This document shows positions 1-12,721 of a DNA stretch of 64,000 nucleotides, piece after piece. Under the pieces are notes generated by a model that had not been told where the DNA came from, ran no database searches, and was given only the letters and a program-made list of their open reading frames with translations. This DNA comes from Nemopilema nomurai (lineage: Eukaryota > Cnidaria > Scyphozoa > Rhizostomeae > Rhizostomatidae): NCBI GenBank assembly GCA_003864495.1, contig ML133383.1, forward strand, positions 3,989,560 through 4,053,559, written 5' to 3'. The translations under genes were made by a program, and so were the position numbers. Positions within the stretch are counted from its first letter, which is position 1. Every line of letters starts with the position of its first letter.

Positions 1-334
1 ACCAAACCATATTTTATGTTTAAGCTAACCACCTTAATAAAGACTATTAAGAGAATTAACTTTGCCATTATCAGAATCCAGGATATTTTTGTAGACTGAA
101 ATAAACATTTATTTGAGCCCTTTATGCATATCTGAATTAAACCTACCACTTGCAAATGCATGATACATGCGAAAGTATTATTGTGAGCATTTCAATAGTT
201 AGGCAAGTTGGCACTGGTAGTCTTGTCTCATAATGTATCTCAATCATTATAATCTATTCTACTCTGTCAATTTATTTGCAGCTGAAAGTCTCTTATCTAC
301 TGTAAATGTATCTTAAACTTTTTTCAAATCTTAG
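1..334. other. left-edge non-coding sequence
   Basis: AT-rich sequence with no convincing open frame. If the exon proposed at 335 is real, this is the end of its upstream intron: a pyrimidine-rich stretch and TTAG lie directly before it. Confidence 0.4.
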
Positions 335-452
335 AGCTAGTAATCCAAACAAGCTATTGAATCAGATTATGATGTTGCAACATAAAGACCAAATGGCTGT
401 TTACACCACACTACAAGAAAGTTTGGTGAAGCGAGGATTGCTAACTGGGTAG
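335..452 (+). CDS. possible terminal exon of an unrecognised gene
   Basis: After a pyrimidine-rich TTAG acceptor, a frame entered with one leftover base stays open for 38 codons and ends at TAG (450-452). It includes the stretch LQHKDQMAVYTTLQESLVKR, which has protein-like composition and would form an amphipathic helix. No upstream exon is visible between here and the window edge, so the rest of the gene would lie to the left. I do not recognise the family. A chance open frame in AT-rich DNA remains possible. Confidence 0.3.
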
Positions 453-2589
453 AGAAGTGCTATAACAGAATAATGCAGATGTCAATACTTCATGTAAAAT
501 ATTATAAATGTGTCTTGCACTATTGCACAAAGAGTGAATTTAGTATCAACAGTCTTTAGTTGTGAGTGACATTTTGGCAAATTATTCCAATACTCACCAG
601 GTATAAGAGGCTGTTCATCATTAAGACGTTCTTACACAAAGTGGCAATCAAACTCAATTAGAAAAGAAACACATTTGGTCCATAGTTTGCATAAATCATA
701 TTTGTTTTTTTCTGTTATCATTGTTTATATTGTATTCTTTGTCTTTTATTAATCATACCTTTTGAAGTACAGCTTTAGATTTCCTTTTGCTATGATTTTT
801 AAATGAGTCAAAGGAGCCCTTATCTTGGAAGTTGCTGCAGCAAACTGCAGTATAGATTTTCATATGTTTCAGCAGGTTTTTATGTGGGCTTAATCTCTAC
901 TACACAAAAATATGAGGAGTATCACTTAACTTGATCCATGTAAACGGAAATTCAAAATGAAGGTCCAAAAGAATTTAGGTGTCTTAGCAATCTATTACCT
1001 TTTGCATATGTCCTTTACAACTCTTTTAACATTTAAAAAATTTGAAATTAAACTATAACAATTTTCAGATGATTTTCAAAGGATTTTTATTCACATGTCT
1101 TTTTGTGGTAGCTTCTGTCTTTCATTGTTATTGTTGTGAAATCTCTGCTGATGTTGAATAGAGTCTTTGTTCAGTTAGTCTTTTCTGGAATTTTAACATT
1201 TGTAGCTTATAAGTAAGACAATGTATCATATCAAATGAAATTCTGCTAACAGTGAAAACATTTCTTGCTGCAAAGGTTTTTGCTAGTCAGTAAGAAAACG
1301 TATTTTAAATGCTTTTTAAGATCACTCACTCATACCACAATAACTGCAGACCACAACATGCACTCAAGTGCAAGATTGATCGGTATGCAAGGCCCATCGT
1401 GACCGGGGGAGAACTGCCAAATAGTTCTCACACTTCAGTATGTTTCTTTTGTAACGGTGTACTGAAAGAAAAAGAACACAATGGGCAGCTCCCTCACCCA
1501 ATATAAATTTGATTCCGACGCCACTGTCAGCAAAGGGCAGAGAATAACAAGGGAAAATGTCATATTTGGTTAAAGATATGACAAAACATTTCTAACACAC
1601 TATTTTATGTGATTATATAGCATATACTGGTAAAAAGTCTCATACGACACAAATAAGATACTAAGAACGAATCACACTTGATCAAAAAAACTTAGAACAC
1701 TACAAGGTTTTATCGCTAGACACACAGAGAAAATTGAATAGGGCCTTATTTAGATCTTATAGAAATAATAAATGTTGTTTGAGACTAGTTGTTATTTCAT
1801 TTTCCAAAAGCAAGTAAAACTTTGCTATCTCAGGGTGGTTTGCAGGTGGCTGAAAAGCAGGGATTTATGGCTCTCTTTGTTTGGCTTTCAAATTCTAAAG
1901 AAACGCCACCAATCCAAGGCGATTTTTGGTATACAGAAGACTTTGCAGGTAAACTGCTTCGCAGACACAAAATTGACAATTTTTGGTTTGAAACACGTTG
2001 AACTAGCATCTTCGGTAGAGGCTGTGCCAACGTTTAAGTTAGGAGAGGGTCATTTAAGAAATTAAAGGGGGCTGGAGAAATTTTCGTAGACATGCACTTC
2101 AAAGCCTTACAGAACGTTGACAACGCCCCTTTTCTACCAAAAACACGACATAAAAAGCTCAACACTAGAGTATTAGGAAAATTCATTACTGCGTCAAATA
2201 TCCAAACGAAATAACAAAATAATCATATTGACAGGATGTCACAATGCAAATGACAACTGTACCATTTTTGGTAGTCAGCAGTCCATTTTGAGCCTAAGAT
2301 TATTCTTAAATTATTCTTTCCCAACACAAAGGAATACAATAAGTGTCATTTGATGTGCTGCTTCATCATAAATTTCAACAAGAAACGGAACCAAAAATTT
2401 GATATTCAAATGCAAAACCTTATGCCACGAGCCGATGGGCCAGTGGGTCAGTCCGCCACTGTATGAAGTATGGTAATCGTGTGTGATCATAAAAGTTTCA
2501 AAATCTTCACAGAGACTAGAAACTGATGTTGATATGTAAGGCGAAATACGGTGATAGTTAAGATTTTCAGAAATTAAGTAGTGATGAAC
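453..2589. other. intergenic, no recognised gene
   Basis: Several overlapping short open frames occur on both strands around 1310-1506 and 1770-2065. None resembles a known family and none has an exon-like boundary pair. Short CCACTG-type words near 1518 and 2455 resemble hAT ends, but no partner end or target duplication was found. Confidence 0.4.
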
Positions 2590-2885
2590 CTTTCCAAAAG
2601 CATTTACGTCATCCAGATATGTACCATTAAGGCATTAAAGTATGCTCCAGAACACCGGAGATGCTTGGTAGGAAACATTTCTGAATTAATCAATCAATTT
2701 CGCTTTTGTCTAGAAATTCAGAAATTGAATCCAAAAGGCAAGAGTGAAGAACCTCGGCGGTACAGATTGTAGAGTGATAGGCCTGAAATTCCCAGTTGTT
2801 GGAATCACCTTTTCTTTGGATGAGGATAGTCAGCCTTTCTTCAACTTGGTGGAATAGTGCCGAAATTCTAAGGCTAGCTAGATGA
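2590..2885 (-). pseudogene. LINE-type reverse transcriptase remnant
   Basis: Minus-strand translation gives EERLTILIQRKGDSNNWEF, then TAEVLHSCLLDSISEFL, then after a stop IQKCFLPSISGVLEHTLM. These follow the order of the N-terminal palm region of non-LTR reverse transcriptases (a lysine-Gly-Asp motif, an arginine/proline-Ile position, a conserved 'sCLrDsi.eFL' helix, then 'iQKGF.P..sG..EHt'). The frame is broken by stops, no catalytic YADD motif remains, and no endonuclease or tail was found. It is a short dead fragment of a retrotransposon. Family-level assignment beyond LINE is not possible. Confidence 0.6.
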
Positions 2886-3281
2886 ATTAATGTAGCGAAT
2901 GACATTGTAACTTGTTGATATGTAAGTGAGTCAGTTCGAAATGGGAATACAAGCTGGTTGAATAAAGGAATCTATTTAGGCAGAAAGGCGCTTACGGAGC
3001 AACCTTGGAAAAGAGTCTTCGAAAACTCAATGCATTAGACTAAAGTTGGACTATTTCCTAAAGTTGTGGATGATGTAGAAGTCGTGATTAAAAATTTCGT
3101 GTGTTGCTGGTTTCCTTCTAAAAAATCCATAAAAATAAAAAAAACATTATTTCATTAGGGTTTGCTTTTCTGCCGTGAGACATTTGAATTATTTAGTGCA
3201 CTTTGGTCTGTTTTAGAAATTTCTTTACATTCATCATCAAAATTACATTTTAACAAGTTTGTGCCAATCCTTGAAATAGCC
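2886..3281. other. intergenic, nothing recognised
   Basis: No coding or structural signal seen between the reverse-transcriptase remnant and the inverted-repeat element that starts near 3282. Confidence 0.4.
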
Positions 3282-3605
3282 ATAAATCAGTCTTTGTAAT
3301 ATGAGGCGTGCGACGCCTCTACACACGCCCAAATTGTCCAAGATGTGCTAATCATCGCACGCGCAGAACGAAGAATTTGCAACAAAATTTTTAAAATTGC
3401 TTACGTTTCAAAGATTTTCAAAGCAGTGGTAACTCAAAGTCGCCAAATTAGGTCTCCTTAAAAGCAGCACCCAGTTCTTGACAACAGGTACGAGAAGCGA
3501 CCGATAAAAGGGGGTTCGCATCGCACGCCATCGCACGCGCAAAGTAATCAAGCCATGCGAAATGCCGCACGTGGCCTATTTTCATATTACAAAGACTGCA
3601 TTTAT
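3282..3605. mobile_element. short MITE-like inverted-repeat element
   Basis: The outer ends carry CAGTCTTTGTAATATGA (3288-3304) and its exact reverse complement (3582-3598). The match continues outward with an ATAAAT/ATTTAT pair. The interior is rich in CG dinucleotides with repeated CGCACGC words, unlike the AT-rich flanks. It has no coding capacity. A target-site duplication is not obvious, so the superfamily is unassigned. Confidence 0.55.
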
Positions 3606-4023
3606 TGTTTAATTCATTTTATCATCTGTCCAATATCAATTTGAATAGATTGTTGTACCAAAGAGCATAGATTTGAAAAAAGTAATTAGCAATTGACCAG
3701 CTATAGCTTGATTTTCAAAATTCATTTTTTATTAAATAAATATGACTTGATGATAATACTGTAATGGGTAACGGGTAAAGTTGTAAATGTACCACAACAC
3801 GAATGGGGAGAAGCAGTAAATGTTGAGTTCTCGATTTTTGGAGATAATTCCTGACAAATTTTTGAAATCAAGCAAAATGCAGAATAGAAAGAAAAATGCA
3901 TGAGAGTTTGCGCTTGCAATATAAGGTTACATCCATCTTGATTTCAACATTAAGTCCAGAAAGCTATGTAAGACTGTTTCATGAAAAATATCTTCAGGGA
4001 ATGGCTTTCTCTTGGCCAGTTGC
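3606..4023. other. 3' flank of the first GST gene
   Basis: Non-coding AT-rich sequence downstream of the minus-strand GST. It probably includes that gene's 3' untranslated region, but no single poly(A) signal can be chosen with confidence. Confidence 0.35.
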
Positions 4024-4749
4024 TTATGCATCTGTGGACTGGGCACTGTTCTTCAAATAAGGTGTGAAAGCTTTAACCAGGAATGGGAGGTCCACTCTGG
4101 TAGGCTGAAAACTTGGACGTTCCTGTACGCTTCTCCACCAAACATGAAACCGCTTGAATTCTTCCTCTTCTGGCACTTCAAAACCTCTAAAGTGCTTGAG
4201 AGCTACAAACCGCTCCACATGTGGTGCAAGCATGATATCCACCATGCTAAACTTTTCACCAAAGAAAAATGGCCCACTGGAATTATTCTGCATTTCTTTA
4301 CTGATAATTTTTATCGCATCAAGAAGATTACTTTTGGCTTGCTCCCTATCTTCACTGCTTTCTTTGAAAAGAATTTGGTAAAATGGAGGCACCACATTTT
4401 TATTGATGAATTCACACCATGTTCTAGCAATTGCCCTCTCCACAGGTGTTTTTGGCAGCAATGATCTGTCACCCTTTGACCACATTTCATCAATGTACTG
4501 TAGTAGTATGTAGGAATCACTGATGCAATGGCCTTGGTCTTTCATAGCTGGGACAAGCCCTTTGCTGTTCACTTCAAATAAGCTTGCTGGTTTGTTGTTG
4601 AGGTCTACTTGAACTGCCTCAAACTGAACCCCCAGTTCATTCAAACCAATGGCAAACCTTTCGGCAAAAGGGCACACTTTTGCAGTCCATACTTTTGGAA
4701 GGCTTTTATCTTCTGGGTCAAAGTTTCTGACCATATTTGGAGTTTCCAT
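4024..4749 (-). CDS. omega-class glutathione S-transferase-like protein, copy A
   Basis: The 241-residue product is close to the usual omega GST length. The N-terminal thioredoxin-like half carries CPFAER, the omega active-site motif with its catalytic cysteine, followed by a conserved VPAM (cis-proline) glutathione-binding segment and SDSYILLQYIDE. The helical C-terminal half has the expected S-M-V-D-I helix. Omega GSTs act as cytosolic glutathione-dependent thioltransferases and dehydroascorbate reductases. The start at METPN is preferred over an ATG four codons upstream because a good splice acceptor (TATTGCAG) ends exactly at it and copy B begins identically. The coding region is a single exon. 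A sister copy lies about 9 kb away in the same orientation. Human symbol GSTO1/2 is not assigned because orthology cannot be resolved. Confidence 0.92.
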   Translation of the reverse strand: METPNMVRNFDPEDKSLPKVWTAKVCPFAERFAIGLNELGVQFEAVQVDLNNKPASLFEVNSKGLVPAMKDQGHCISDSYILLQYIDEMWSKGDRSLLPKTPVERAIARTWCEFINKNVVPPFYQILFKESSEDREQAKSNLLDAIKIISKEMQNNSSGPFFFGEKFSMVDIMLAPHVERFVALKHFRGFEVPEEEEFKRFHVWWRSVQERPSFQPTRVDLPFLVKAFTPYLKNSAQSTDA

Positions 4750-7213
4750 CTGCAATACCACAATGGTAAAAACAAATATTTAGTATACATGGTTTATGAC
4801 CCTACTGATACACCAGGTCAAATGAAAGCTGAGTTAAGTTGCTGGTGTGTGAAGCTAGTTTACAGAATAGTGTCAAACAGTGCAAAGATTTGAAAGGAAA
4901 ACAATCAAATTCAAATTAGAGCAACATTGCTTCCATCAACTTACTAAGGAGCCTTTGTATTCTTTTTAAAAACACAAAAAAGTGGCCAATGATATATCAG
5001 CTGTCACATGATCATAAATTTGGCTTTAAACTATTCTGATATTTCTAATGAGCATTATACAATTTGACTTGTGTTACTGCACTGTGACTTGTGTGAAAAA
5101 CCAGAGCTATTTAAATGAATCCAAAGTAAAGCCAATGTTTGGCACAGTTTTCAGCAAGGTCAATTTGCAGCTGTCCCTGTTCTAATGCAAACTATCTGTA
5201 TAGTATTAATGGGCTCCGACGCAGGTTGGAAAGTGGAGGGGCCAAGGGAGATTTTAACAATTATAACAAAAGATGTTTAAAAAAGCTCTATTGTTTTACA
5301 AAAAGTGAGAGGGCCACCCCACCCCCCGCCCCGCCCCCTTCGTAGGAGGCCCTGGTATTCCCATGCCTGCTTTTGCTTAATGTGGCAGTGATGCAAATAT
5401 TTTGTTGATTTCAAGGAAAATATGTTAATTAAATACATAATTTGTTTCGATTCATTTCATGCCACTTCATCCATTTTGCCACTTCCATCGCAGAAGGGGG
5501 TCCAAAGCCTCATGAGCCATGATGGCTGCATTTTCCAAACTCAACATAAACCGCCATTTGAACACTGGACCCAGGAACCTCTTAAGGTTTCTAATTTAGA
5601 GGACCCCAAGCAAAACCCTGTTAAGCCTATATAAATGGTTGCTAATGAATTGAGTAGCGTGTCATTAACTACTTCCACATATTTTAGGGGGCCCCATCAA
5701 CTTTGAGCCTCAGCCTCAGAAACGTAATGCTGATCAGACTGAAAAATTTGGTCCGGGCGGGCCCGCGGAATAATTTCTAACCATTTTTCCGCACGCGCAT
5801 TTGCAAGAATTTGCCGGAGAATCCGCGCAGAAAGCTTATCCATGCGGTCAGTTATCCGGTTGAGATTTGGAATTCGCCACATTGTTTCAGGAAAAAATCG
5901 AAAAATTAAAGACCCTTTCTCAAAATATTCGCGCACAATTTCACTCGGAGCATTCATTATCCGCAGATCTAAATTTCGTTGTTCTGGCGTTCCCCGCGCA
6001 AAAAAATACTTTACAGGCTAGGTTGCTGATTGTTTCAGAGTCAAGAATCACATTCTCATGGCAAATGTAAGAACACAAATTGAACGTGTTGGAAGGTAAG
6101 GAGAACATTGGGTGGCCTAAGTTTAGTCCGTAAATTTTTTAGCTTTTCCCCGTATCATACAGACGTTCAGATTTGTCTAGGAACAGAGGAACAGACGTTC
6201 CCTACTTATTAAGTAGCATACCCATCCTGAAAAGGGCTATGCCCGCGCATTCACGACGCTACACTAACCTCTGTCTTCAAGGAGGTCTGTTCCGGTTTTG
6301 CTTCTTATTAAACCAGTGTTATTTTGCTTCTTATTAGAGATGGTCAATCCGTGTAAGTGTAAAACGATTTAGCCTGCATATCTACTGGCTGAGTTTAAAA
6401 CAGGTAAGGTGATGATTTCTGATGCGGTCAAGCTAAAATCCCTGCCTATCTTTGCATAGCTGTTCTTGAACTACGAATATGGCTAAGCAATGCGACACCA
6501 AGTCCTCGAAACGGCTGCAAGGCGGCCTTGCCAATGCATACATAGAGGCTTGCGCAGCAGGGACCGCCCGCCATTGCTCTGGAGTGGCAATCCACCTCGA
6601 TCTACGTCTCTAACAAGCAGCAATCGCACATTTTAGACAAAGGTTGCGGTTACTGATAATTATATGTACTTGCTTACCTTGGCTGGAGATAAAACTGGCT
6701 GGCTGCTTGGTTTCAATTGAAACTTACTCTGAGGCTCAACGTTTTGAAGTCAATTTCGTACGAAAGAGAAAGGCAGACTATATTTGCCTTTGGTGAATCT
6801 ATTGTGTTGAGTGTTTTGACGGAGAGTGGCCTCTAACCTTTGACCCCAGACAAACAAGACGAATCAGGAAACAAAGGAGAGAGAAATCGAGAATGCAACG
6901 TCCAATAATTTGTAGGGAGAAATGGTAGGGAATTAAAATCAATACTATCTAAGTTATAAAGGAATCTGAAATGGAATTGGTAAGAGCGTATTATAATTAT
7001 TATCCAGGGGCATCTGTCACCCGGGGCGTCGCTAGGAATTTTTTCTTGGGGGGATGGTTTGCTAATGCTATGGTTGCCGAGTAAAACATATTTTTGAATC
7101 AGAAAAATAGCACATTATTGATGTTATTCTTTAGTTACAGAGTTGAAGTTACTAAAGAGTCAGAAAGCAATGAAAAAGAAAATTAATAGCGAGCAATGTT
7201 TGTCAGAAAAATT
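4750..7213. other. intergenic upstream of GST copy A
   Basis: Begins with the acceptor of a putative 5'-UTR intron of GST copy A. A possible minus-strand donor (CCAAG|GTAAGC) sits near 6678 and could belong to its first non-coding exon. An 86-codon minus-strand open frame at 5697-5957 has no recognisable homology. Around 7020 the sequence GGGGCGTCGCTAGGAATTTT resembles a hAT-type terminus and may be the outer end of the decayed hAT element further right. Confidence 0.4.
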
Positions 7214-8192
7214 CAGCGTTCTCTCTAATTAACGGACATTCTAGAATGCGGACACCTCTGATTAGCGGACAATTTTTTCCCCCAATCGTTTTCGGGTCAA
7301 ATTCTCATAAAAACCTTTTTGAAAATGTGAGCACCTAACAAGCGGACGCTCTAATTAACGGTCAATATTTTTTCACAAAATAGTCAATTTGGCATTTTTT
7401 CTTTCCGATTAGCAGACAGTACAAAAAAGTTAGGAGCCGGCGAGCAAAAAGTGAGACGAATGAATACTTGTTCAAATATTTATTTTAATCACTTAGACTT
7501 TGTATAGCTTCGAGCTTCTTTACAGCCAAGTTTACTAATTTCTTGTGTTCATGGAAGTGGTAAATGTCCATGCGTCAATGAAACGAGCATTTCGGTTTCT
7601 GAAAACAACTCTGATGAAGTAGATTGGAGAGTAAATTCAGTAGAAAACTGTGTGAATACCTCCGTAAAGAACCTGGAGTAGAAGATGTAGAAGAGATTTC
7701 ATCTGCTGACAGTGACAAAGATGATAAAAATGAAGACATGGAAGAGGAGATTAACTCATTTGAAGCACTGATTCATAAATTGATAAACTTGAAAGACCAA
7801 AATAGTGACTTAAAAAGAGACTAGAAATTATTCGTTTTAACAATAAAAACAATAGTTAACAACTAAAGTATTTTCAATGTAAGTAAACATACAGTACATG
7901 GTTAATAAACATTCGCTTGCAAATTGTGAGTTTGTTATTGTATATGATGTTGCTATTCATTCCTCATGTAAGAAAATGTTACGTTCAATTAAGTTTTTTT
8001 TTCTTTTTTTCAAGTGTCTACGTTCAACCCGATAGCCACTTATAATTCAGATTACACCTTTTAAATACAAATACCACGGTCTATTTTCAAAATTGAGACC
8101 TGCATTGCAAAATTTTCCAAAAGATGGACCCTTCCAATTAGCGGACACCTCGCTCTTGCCCCGACGGTGTCAGTTAGTTAGAGAGTTTACTG
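7214..8192. mobile_element. Tigger/pogo-like deletion derivative
   Basis: The left end reads CAG followed by TTCTCTCTAATTAACGGACA. The right end read inward on the minus strand is CAGTAAACTCTCTAACTAACTGACA, giving a degenerate inverted repeat of about 25 bp. A TA follows the right end, as in Tc1/mariner/pogo insertions, but the left flank has lost it. Sub-terminal words such as GCGGACACCT recur at both ends. The interior has only a short acidic open frame (7624-7824 plus) that could be a transposase C-terminal tail. It is non-autonomous and old. Confidence 0.6.
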
Positions 8193-8230
8193 TACCACTC
8201 TCTTGTTTTTTCATTATTCGTATGTCTTTT

Positions 8231-9800
8231 AGCAAAAAAGGCAATTCGTCTTTTATTTGATTGTGCCCAATGTTTCACTACTTCCATCAAATCAAGCTCT
8301 TCTGCATAGTCATGCTCGCAAGAAATAATCATAAGGGATTCCAGACGATCCGAAGCATTGTGTTGCTGAGCTTTGCTTTGACCAGCTTGAGCTTGCTATA
8401 TGATCTCTCCTTGCTGGCATGCTGCAGAACATCAAGAGGAAATTGCGTTCATACATGTTCAATAACCAGCTACTTCTTTCACTAAAATTTCTTTGACTGC
8501 TTTGCTCTCGTTTTGCTCTTCCCTTAGAACGCTGAGCTCTGTTAAGGGATTTGCGCTTCCAACTGCTCCAGATAGTAGCATTGACCATTCTTCGTCTAAT
8601 TATTCGCTTATTTTAAGGCGGCTCTGAAATTGAGAATGGTCTCATCTTTTCCATAATTTTGCTCCAGTTTTCTTTGCAGTCGCTGATGATTTGATCCAAG
8701 ACAGAAAAGGCCTCCTTCCAATAGAAAAGGTCACCTGATTTTGGACATCATTGACACTTCGTATTTTTCCAAAGCAGTTATAGTGGAGGAAACCAGAGAA
8801 AGAGCATCAAGCAAATTGATACATTCATCTTGAAGCTGGACAATTAAAACTATGCATCTACGCATAATGAACCTCATGAAACTATAGATGAAATAAAATC
8901 GAAGGGCTTTCTTTTTTGAAGCTTTGGCTTAATCGCTTGCTGCAGTCAACTAGTTTAACGGCGTATCATTCGAGCAGGCTAATGATACCCTCCAACGATA
9001 TCCAAACACTTTCAATCGATTCTGACCGAGCAACCCACCTCGTTTGTGAAATGTTTCTCAATCTCAGTGGTCCTTCTACTTCGTTAAACTCTTTCTCGAA
9101 AGCTTCAGAACGGTTGGTACTGCTTGAGAAAAAAACATAACCTTTGCAATGCGTCGAGCATGGATGTTACCATCTTGCTTGCTTTACAACTCAGGTCAAC
9201 AAATGTGTGCATTCAATGAGCTAGGCAAAGGTTATGTGGTATATCTTCCTTCCTGGGCAGTAGATCTTTAGCCTTTTTATTCAAAATCGATTGACACCCT
9301 TTATAAATGCCCGTCATACAAGATGCAAAGTCATTAGGTTGGGAAGTAAAGCTTGGAAATGCTAATATTGCATTGATTCAAGGCCTTCAGGATTGCAGCA
9401 GCGTGTCCTTCGCCAGTCTTGACATTTGCATACTCTTTACGCACACAAAATTTGCATAGGAAAAGTCAGGACACGGGTTTTCATCAACAACGTATCTGAC
9501 AACAATGGAAAGTTGATCCTTATTACTTACGCCCAGAGCTGTTTCAGCCATACAGAAAATGCCATTGCGTTGTTAACATCTGCAATGATTCTTTGTTGGG
9601 TGTACTTGAACAGCTTTGAGCAGCCTGCGCTCTTATTATGCTGCAAAGCATAGCAACAATCTTTGTGTTGTAAGTAGTATCACTTTCATCCCATATAATT
9701 TCTTTTCGGTATGATTTTTCAAGGAGAGTGTCTACCTGCTGAGTAGGATTCACAAAACGAGCAAAATCTTTGAGTGCCTCCTTATCATTATAACTTTAGG
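8231..9800 (-). pseudogene. hAT-family (ZMYM1/DUF4371-like) transposase pseudogene
   Basis: Minus-strand pieces in the right order match a hAT transposase of the ZMYM1-like group. From the N-terminal side they are a KDFARFVNPTQQVDTLLEKS segment; then LGVSNKDQLSIVVRYVVDEN and FANFVCV-like residues of the catalytic core; then MTGIYKGCQSILNKKAK and a C-L-A-H motif; and finally the dimerisation tail ERSYSKLKLVKAKLSNTM and SCEHDYAEELDLMEVV. The pieces lie in different frames and several stops interrupt them, so it is dead. The Tigger-like fragment lies between its 3' end and a possible hAT terminus near 7020, suggesting nesting. Confidence 0.75.
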
Positions 9801-10469
9801 AATATTTTAAGAGCAACCTTACGCTTAAATGTGAAAATTTTTAAGAAAATCGAGGCTTAGGAAAGAATTAGGTATTCTTATAAAAAGTGTATTTGTTTGA
9901 TAGTCTGTGGTCTGTGTCAATCAATTATACAATACCCCAGCTACAAATTTTGTGTTTTCCGACTCGATCAAGTTTAGTGAGAGCAGCATAGCGGTCAAAT
10001 ATTTGATTGGCCGAGAGCTCTGATCACTCCTATTTTCTCCCAACCAATCTAGCCAAACAGCACACAGGATTCTTACAACAAGATCACTTCGCAGCTAGAA
10101 TTAAACCATTTTAGCGTGTTTTAGCAACACTGCCTACTAAAACATTGCACGCCTCTACACAGCGAATTTCCGCCTGATTTGTTGTTGAGTTCGCCCTCAT
10201 GCATTGGTATTTAACCTATATTGGCGCCACCGTGCGATCCCTAGGAATAATTAAAAAACACCTGTCAATGATCGCCAAGCTAGCTTCCTGTCGATATTCA
10301 GCTAAATTATTCTTTTTACAGCTTCTCCACCCCGGGGCCCCAAGCACTTAAGATATTTCACTTTTAGAATCGACAGTGGTCACCAGATGTAATTAGCAGG
10401 ACGATATGGAGGCATTTTTATTCACCCTCGAAGTCAATAAATGTAGATATTATCTATGTCATCGGGAAT
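9801..10469. other. intergenic, nothing recognised
   Basis: No coding, RNA or repeat feature could be supported between the hAT pseudogene and the decayed coding region that starts near 10470. Confidence 0.4.
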
Positions 10470-12255
10470 TAAAATTCATTTCATAAAGGTGAACACGTTG
10501 CAGCGACAATCCAAAGTTATTACAATGATGATGATCTAAAGTACACTTACGCGGTAAGACTGGGATCTAATGAAATTCGAAAACGGCGGGAAAACACCGA
10601 GGAGGCTTTTTCGTCAACTTTTTCCAAAGCAAAGTTTTTTTAAAGAATTCCAATACGCCTCACGGGAAAAGGAAAACATGCTCTTTGCACTAAAATGAGA
10701 CAAATTCTTCTAAAATTCTACTTAATCTTGAGGACAGAATTGAGCCTGCTAATGCATTTTTAAAGGTCACGCAACAGCGAAAACACGGGTTAGTTTGCAG
10801 TGACTGCTTGCTGAAATGTCTCTCCAAACGTGAATTTATAGCAAGGCTATCGCAGAATTTTCAGCATTTACCCCCGTTCAAAAATGTGAGCATTAATAAT
10901 CTTCCTATTTTATAATAAACCTTATTTCAGAAGGAATGTCGGACGCCAATTGGGTCTAAATACCCACTTGCCTAAACAAGTTTGAACAAAAAATTCTTAG
11001 AACTCCATCATTCTGTCTGTCATCACCAATAAACCATTGCATTACAATAGGTGGTGATAAATGAATTCGAGAATGAAGCTGTCTATTAACAATGGCTTAT
11101 GAATTAAATTTTATGACATCCCCCTTACTCTAACCCATCCACTTGTTAAACATTTCTTCAGATTCCAAACCCCCTTTCTTTTGATAAAAGAATAACATTT
11201 CACTAGTTAACAAGATGTAGATCTATTTATATTCTTCCCCAGCTCCAAGAGTTGCTAACTGATTATGCAGCTTCAAGCCAAAATGAAGACATTTCCAGCC
11301 AAGAACTGAGTATTTATAGCTCACAAAATTCAAGGAGTTCAATAAGTTAGTAGTGAAGAGAAGACATCTGTGTTTGAGGAACGGGAGATTGATGGAGAAA
11401 CATATTACTGTCTTGTGCCAAAACCTTGAATATGTACCAACATCTTCAGTTCATTTCAAAATATAGACAGAATTGGCACATTAATGATAGCTGGTAACTT
11501 TACATACATTCCGACCAGTCTTCTTCCCAAATTAATCTCAACAATTAACAACAGATTTGATTTACAAGATGAAGTAGCCATAAGCCACAGCCTTATATTT
11601 GCCAAATTTGGGGCAGACAGCATGCCTCCTTTTGATCCAGATTCAATGAAGAGCATTTGCGAGGCTGCTGGGGCAAACAACCTTTTCCAGACACTGTTGT
11701 CTGCCATGTCAACAGTTGGCCAGTCACAAAATAAAAAAAAGCCTTTATGAGAAAAAATGTGTTGCCATTATTAACATGCTGATGTATAGGCAGTCTGAAA
11801 AGGCCAGTTTGTTTCAAAAGGCACTATCAAACCAGGTTGTAGGAACTGGATTAAGTGAGACAGGGTTAGCAGTTCTTAATAAGAGTGGGATAGCAATATC
11901 AAAATCTACACAGCAACGTGAGCTTGGCAAGTCAGCAGAAAGCCATCAACATTCAATTGTTGAATTTATCAATGACTCTATTCGGAAAAGAGACATGATT
12001 GTACTAATGATAGATGACTTCACAAATATCCACTCAAAACAGCATCCAAAAGGTGAAATGACCTCTGTTGCTAGGCAGATGGCTACAATTTTGATAAAGC
12101 GTTTTAGATCTGTTCCCGGAATTCCTGCAGTGACAAATAATTCAGCAATCAACCCAGATGGTGTAAGTACTGACTTGCTAGTTGATTTTTTAGATAAGTC
12201 CTTTTCCAAATTGTCAAAAACCTTTGCTACCACCATGCCTTCATTGGTCTTAGTG
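10470..12255 (+). pseudogene. decayed unrecognised gene, probably transposon-derived
   Basis: Several coding-quality blocks follow one another on the plus strand but switch frame. First comes about 55 codons including YAVRLGSNEIRKRRENTEEA. Next, from about 10700, is a block including VCSDCLLKCLSKREFIARLS, which has paired cysteines. Then 11430-11749 holds a block with LPKLISTINNRFDLQDEV, and 11740-12255 one with KRDMIVLMIDDFTNIHSKQH and DLLVDFLDKSFSKL. The switches fall at homopolymers (a T run near 10640, eight A near 11734), so it looks like one gene broken by small indels, though introns could explain some gaps. I recall similar ORFs as repetitive in invertebrate genomes, hence the transposon inference. 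No catalytic motif was identified. Confidence 0.5.
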
Positions 12256-12721
12256 TGAGCATCAATTTAGATCTAACATATCTGAAAGAGCATAATGAAA
12301 TCCCATTAAATAGACAAAATTAGTCAATTGAGCTACAAATTGGCAGAGATATAGTCACATGTGTATTGGCTCTTTCCCTATCAAACCTGTGTATTTTAGG
12401 CTCTATTCATAACTTTACAACAAAGCAAAATGACTGTGATTCAGTAGCAAACTAAAAATCTTTCATTGGATGTTTGACATGTCTGGCCAATTTCGCATAA
12501 TTGGAAGTATTTCATGATGATCTTTCTTGTTATATGAATAAATTTCAAAGATTCTATATATAGGGTTTTGGTGGTGTCACACTTTAGAACACTATTGCTG
12601 CATTAGCTTCTGTAATACAAACAAAACTGTTCAATAATGGGCACTCCTGTTTCTTGTATATTTGCTAAAATATCATTGCCTGAATTGCTGATATTTTCAA
12701 TGATTTGTTTGAATTTCCAGA

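Noticed and set aside
2430..2470. CAGTGGGTCAGTCCGCCACTG as a hAT terminus
   Set aside because: A short palindrome only; no distant partner end and no 8-bp duplication.
5697..5957. 86-codon minus-strand open frame
   Set aside because: No homology, no paired splice or promoter signals, in a repeat-rich intergenic tract.
7624..7824. 66-codon acidic frame as an independent gene
   Set aside because: It lies inside the Tigger-like element and is better read as a leftover transposase tail, if coding at all.
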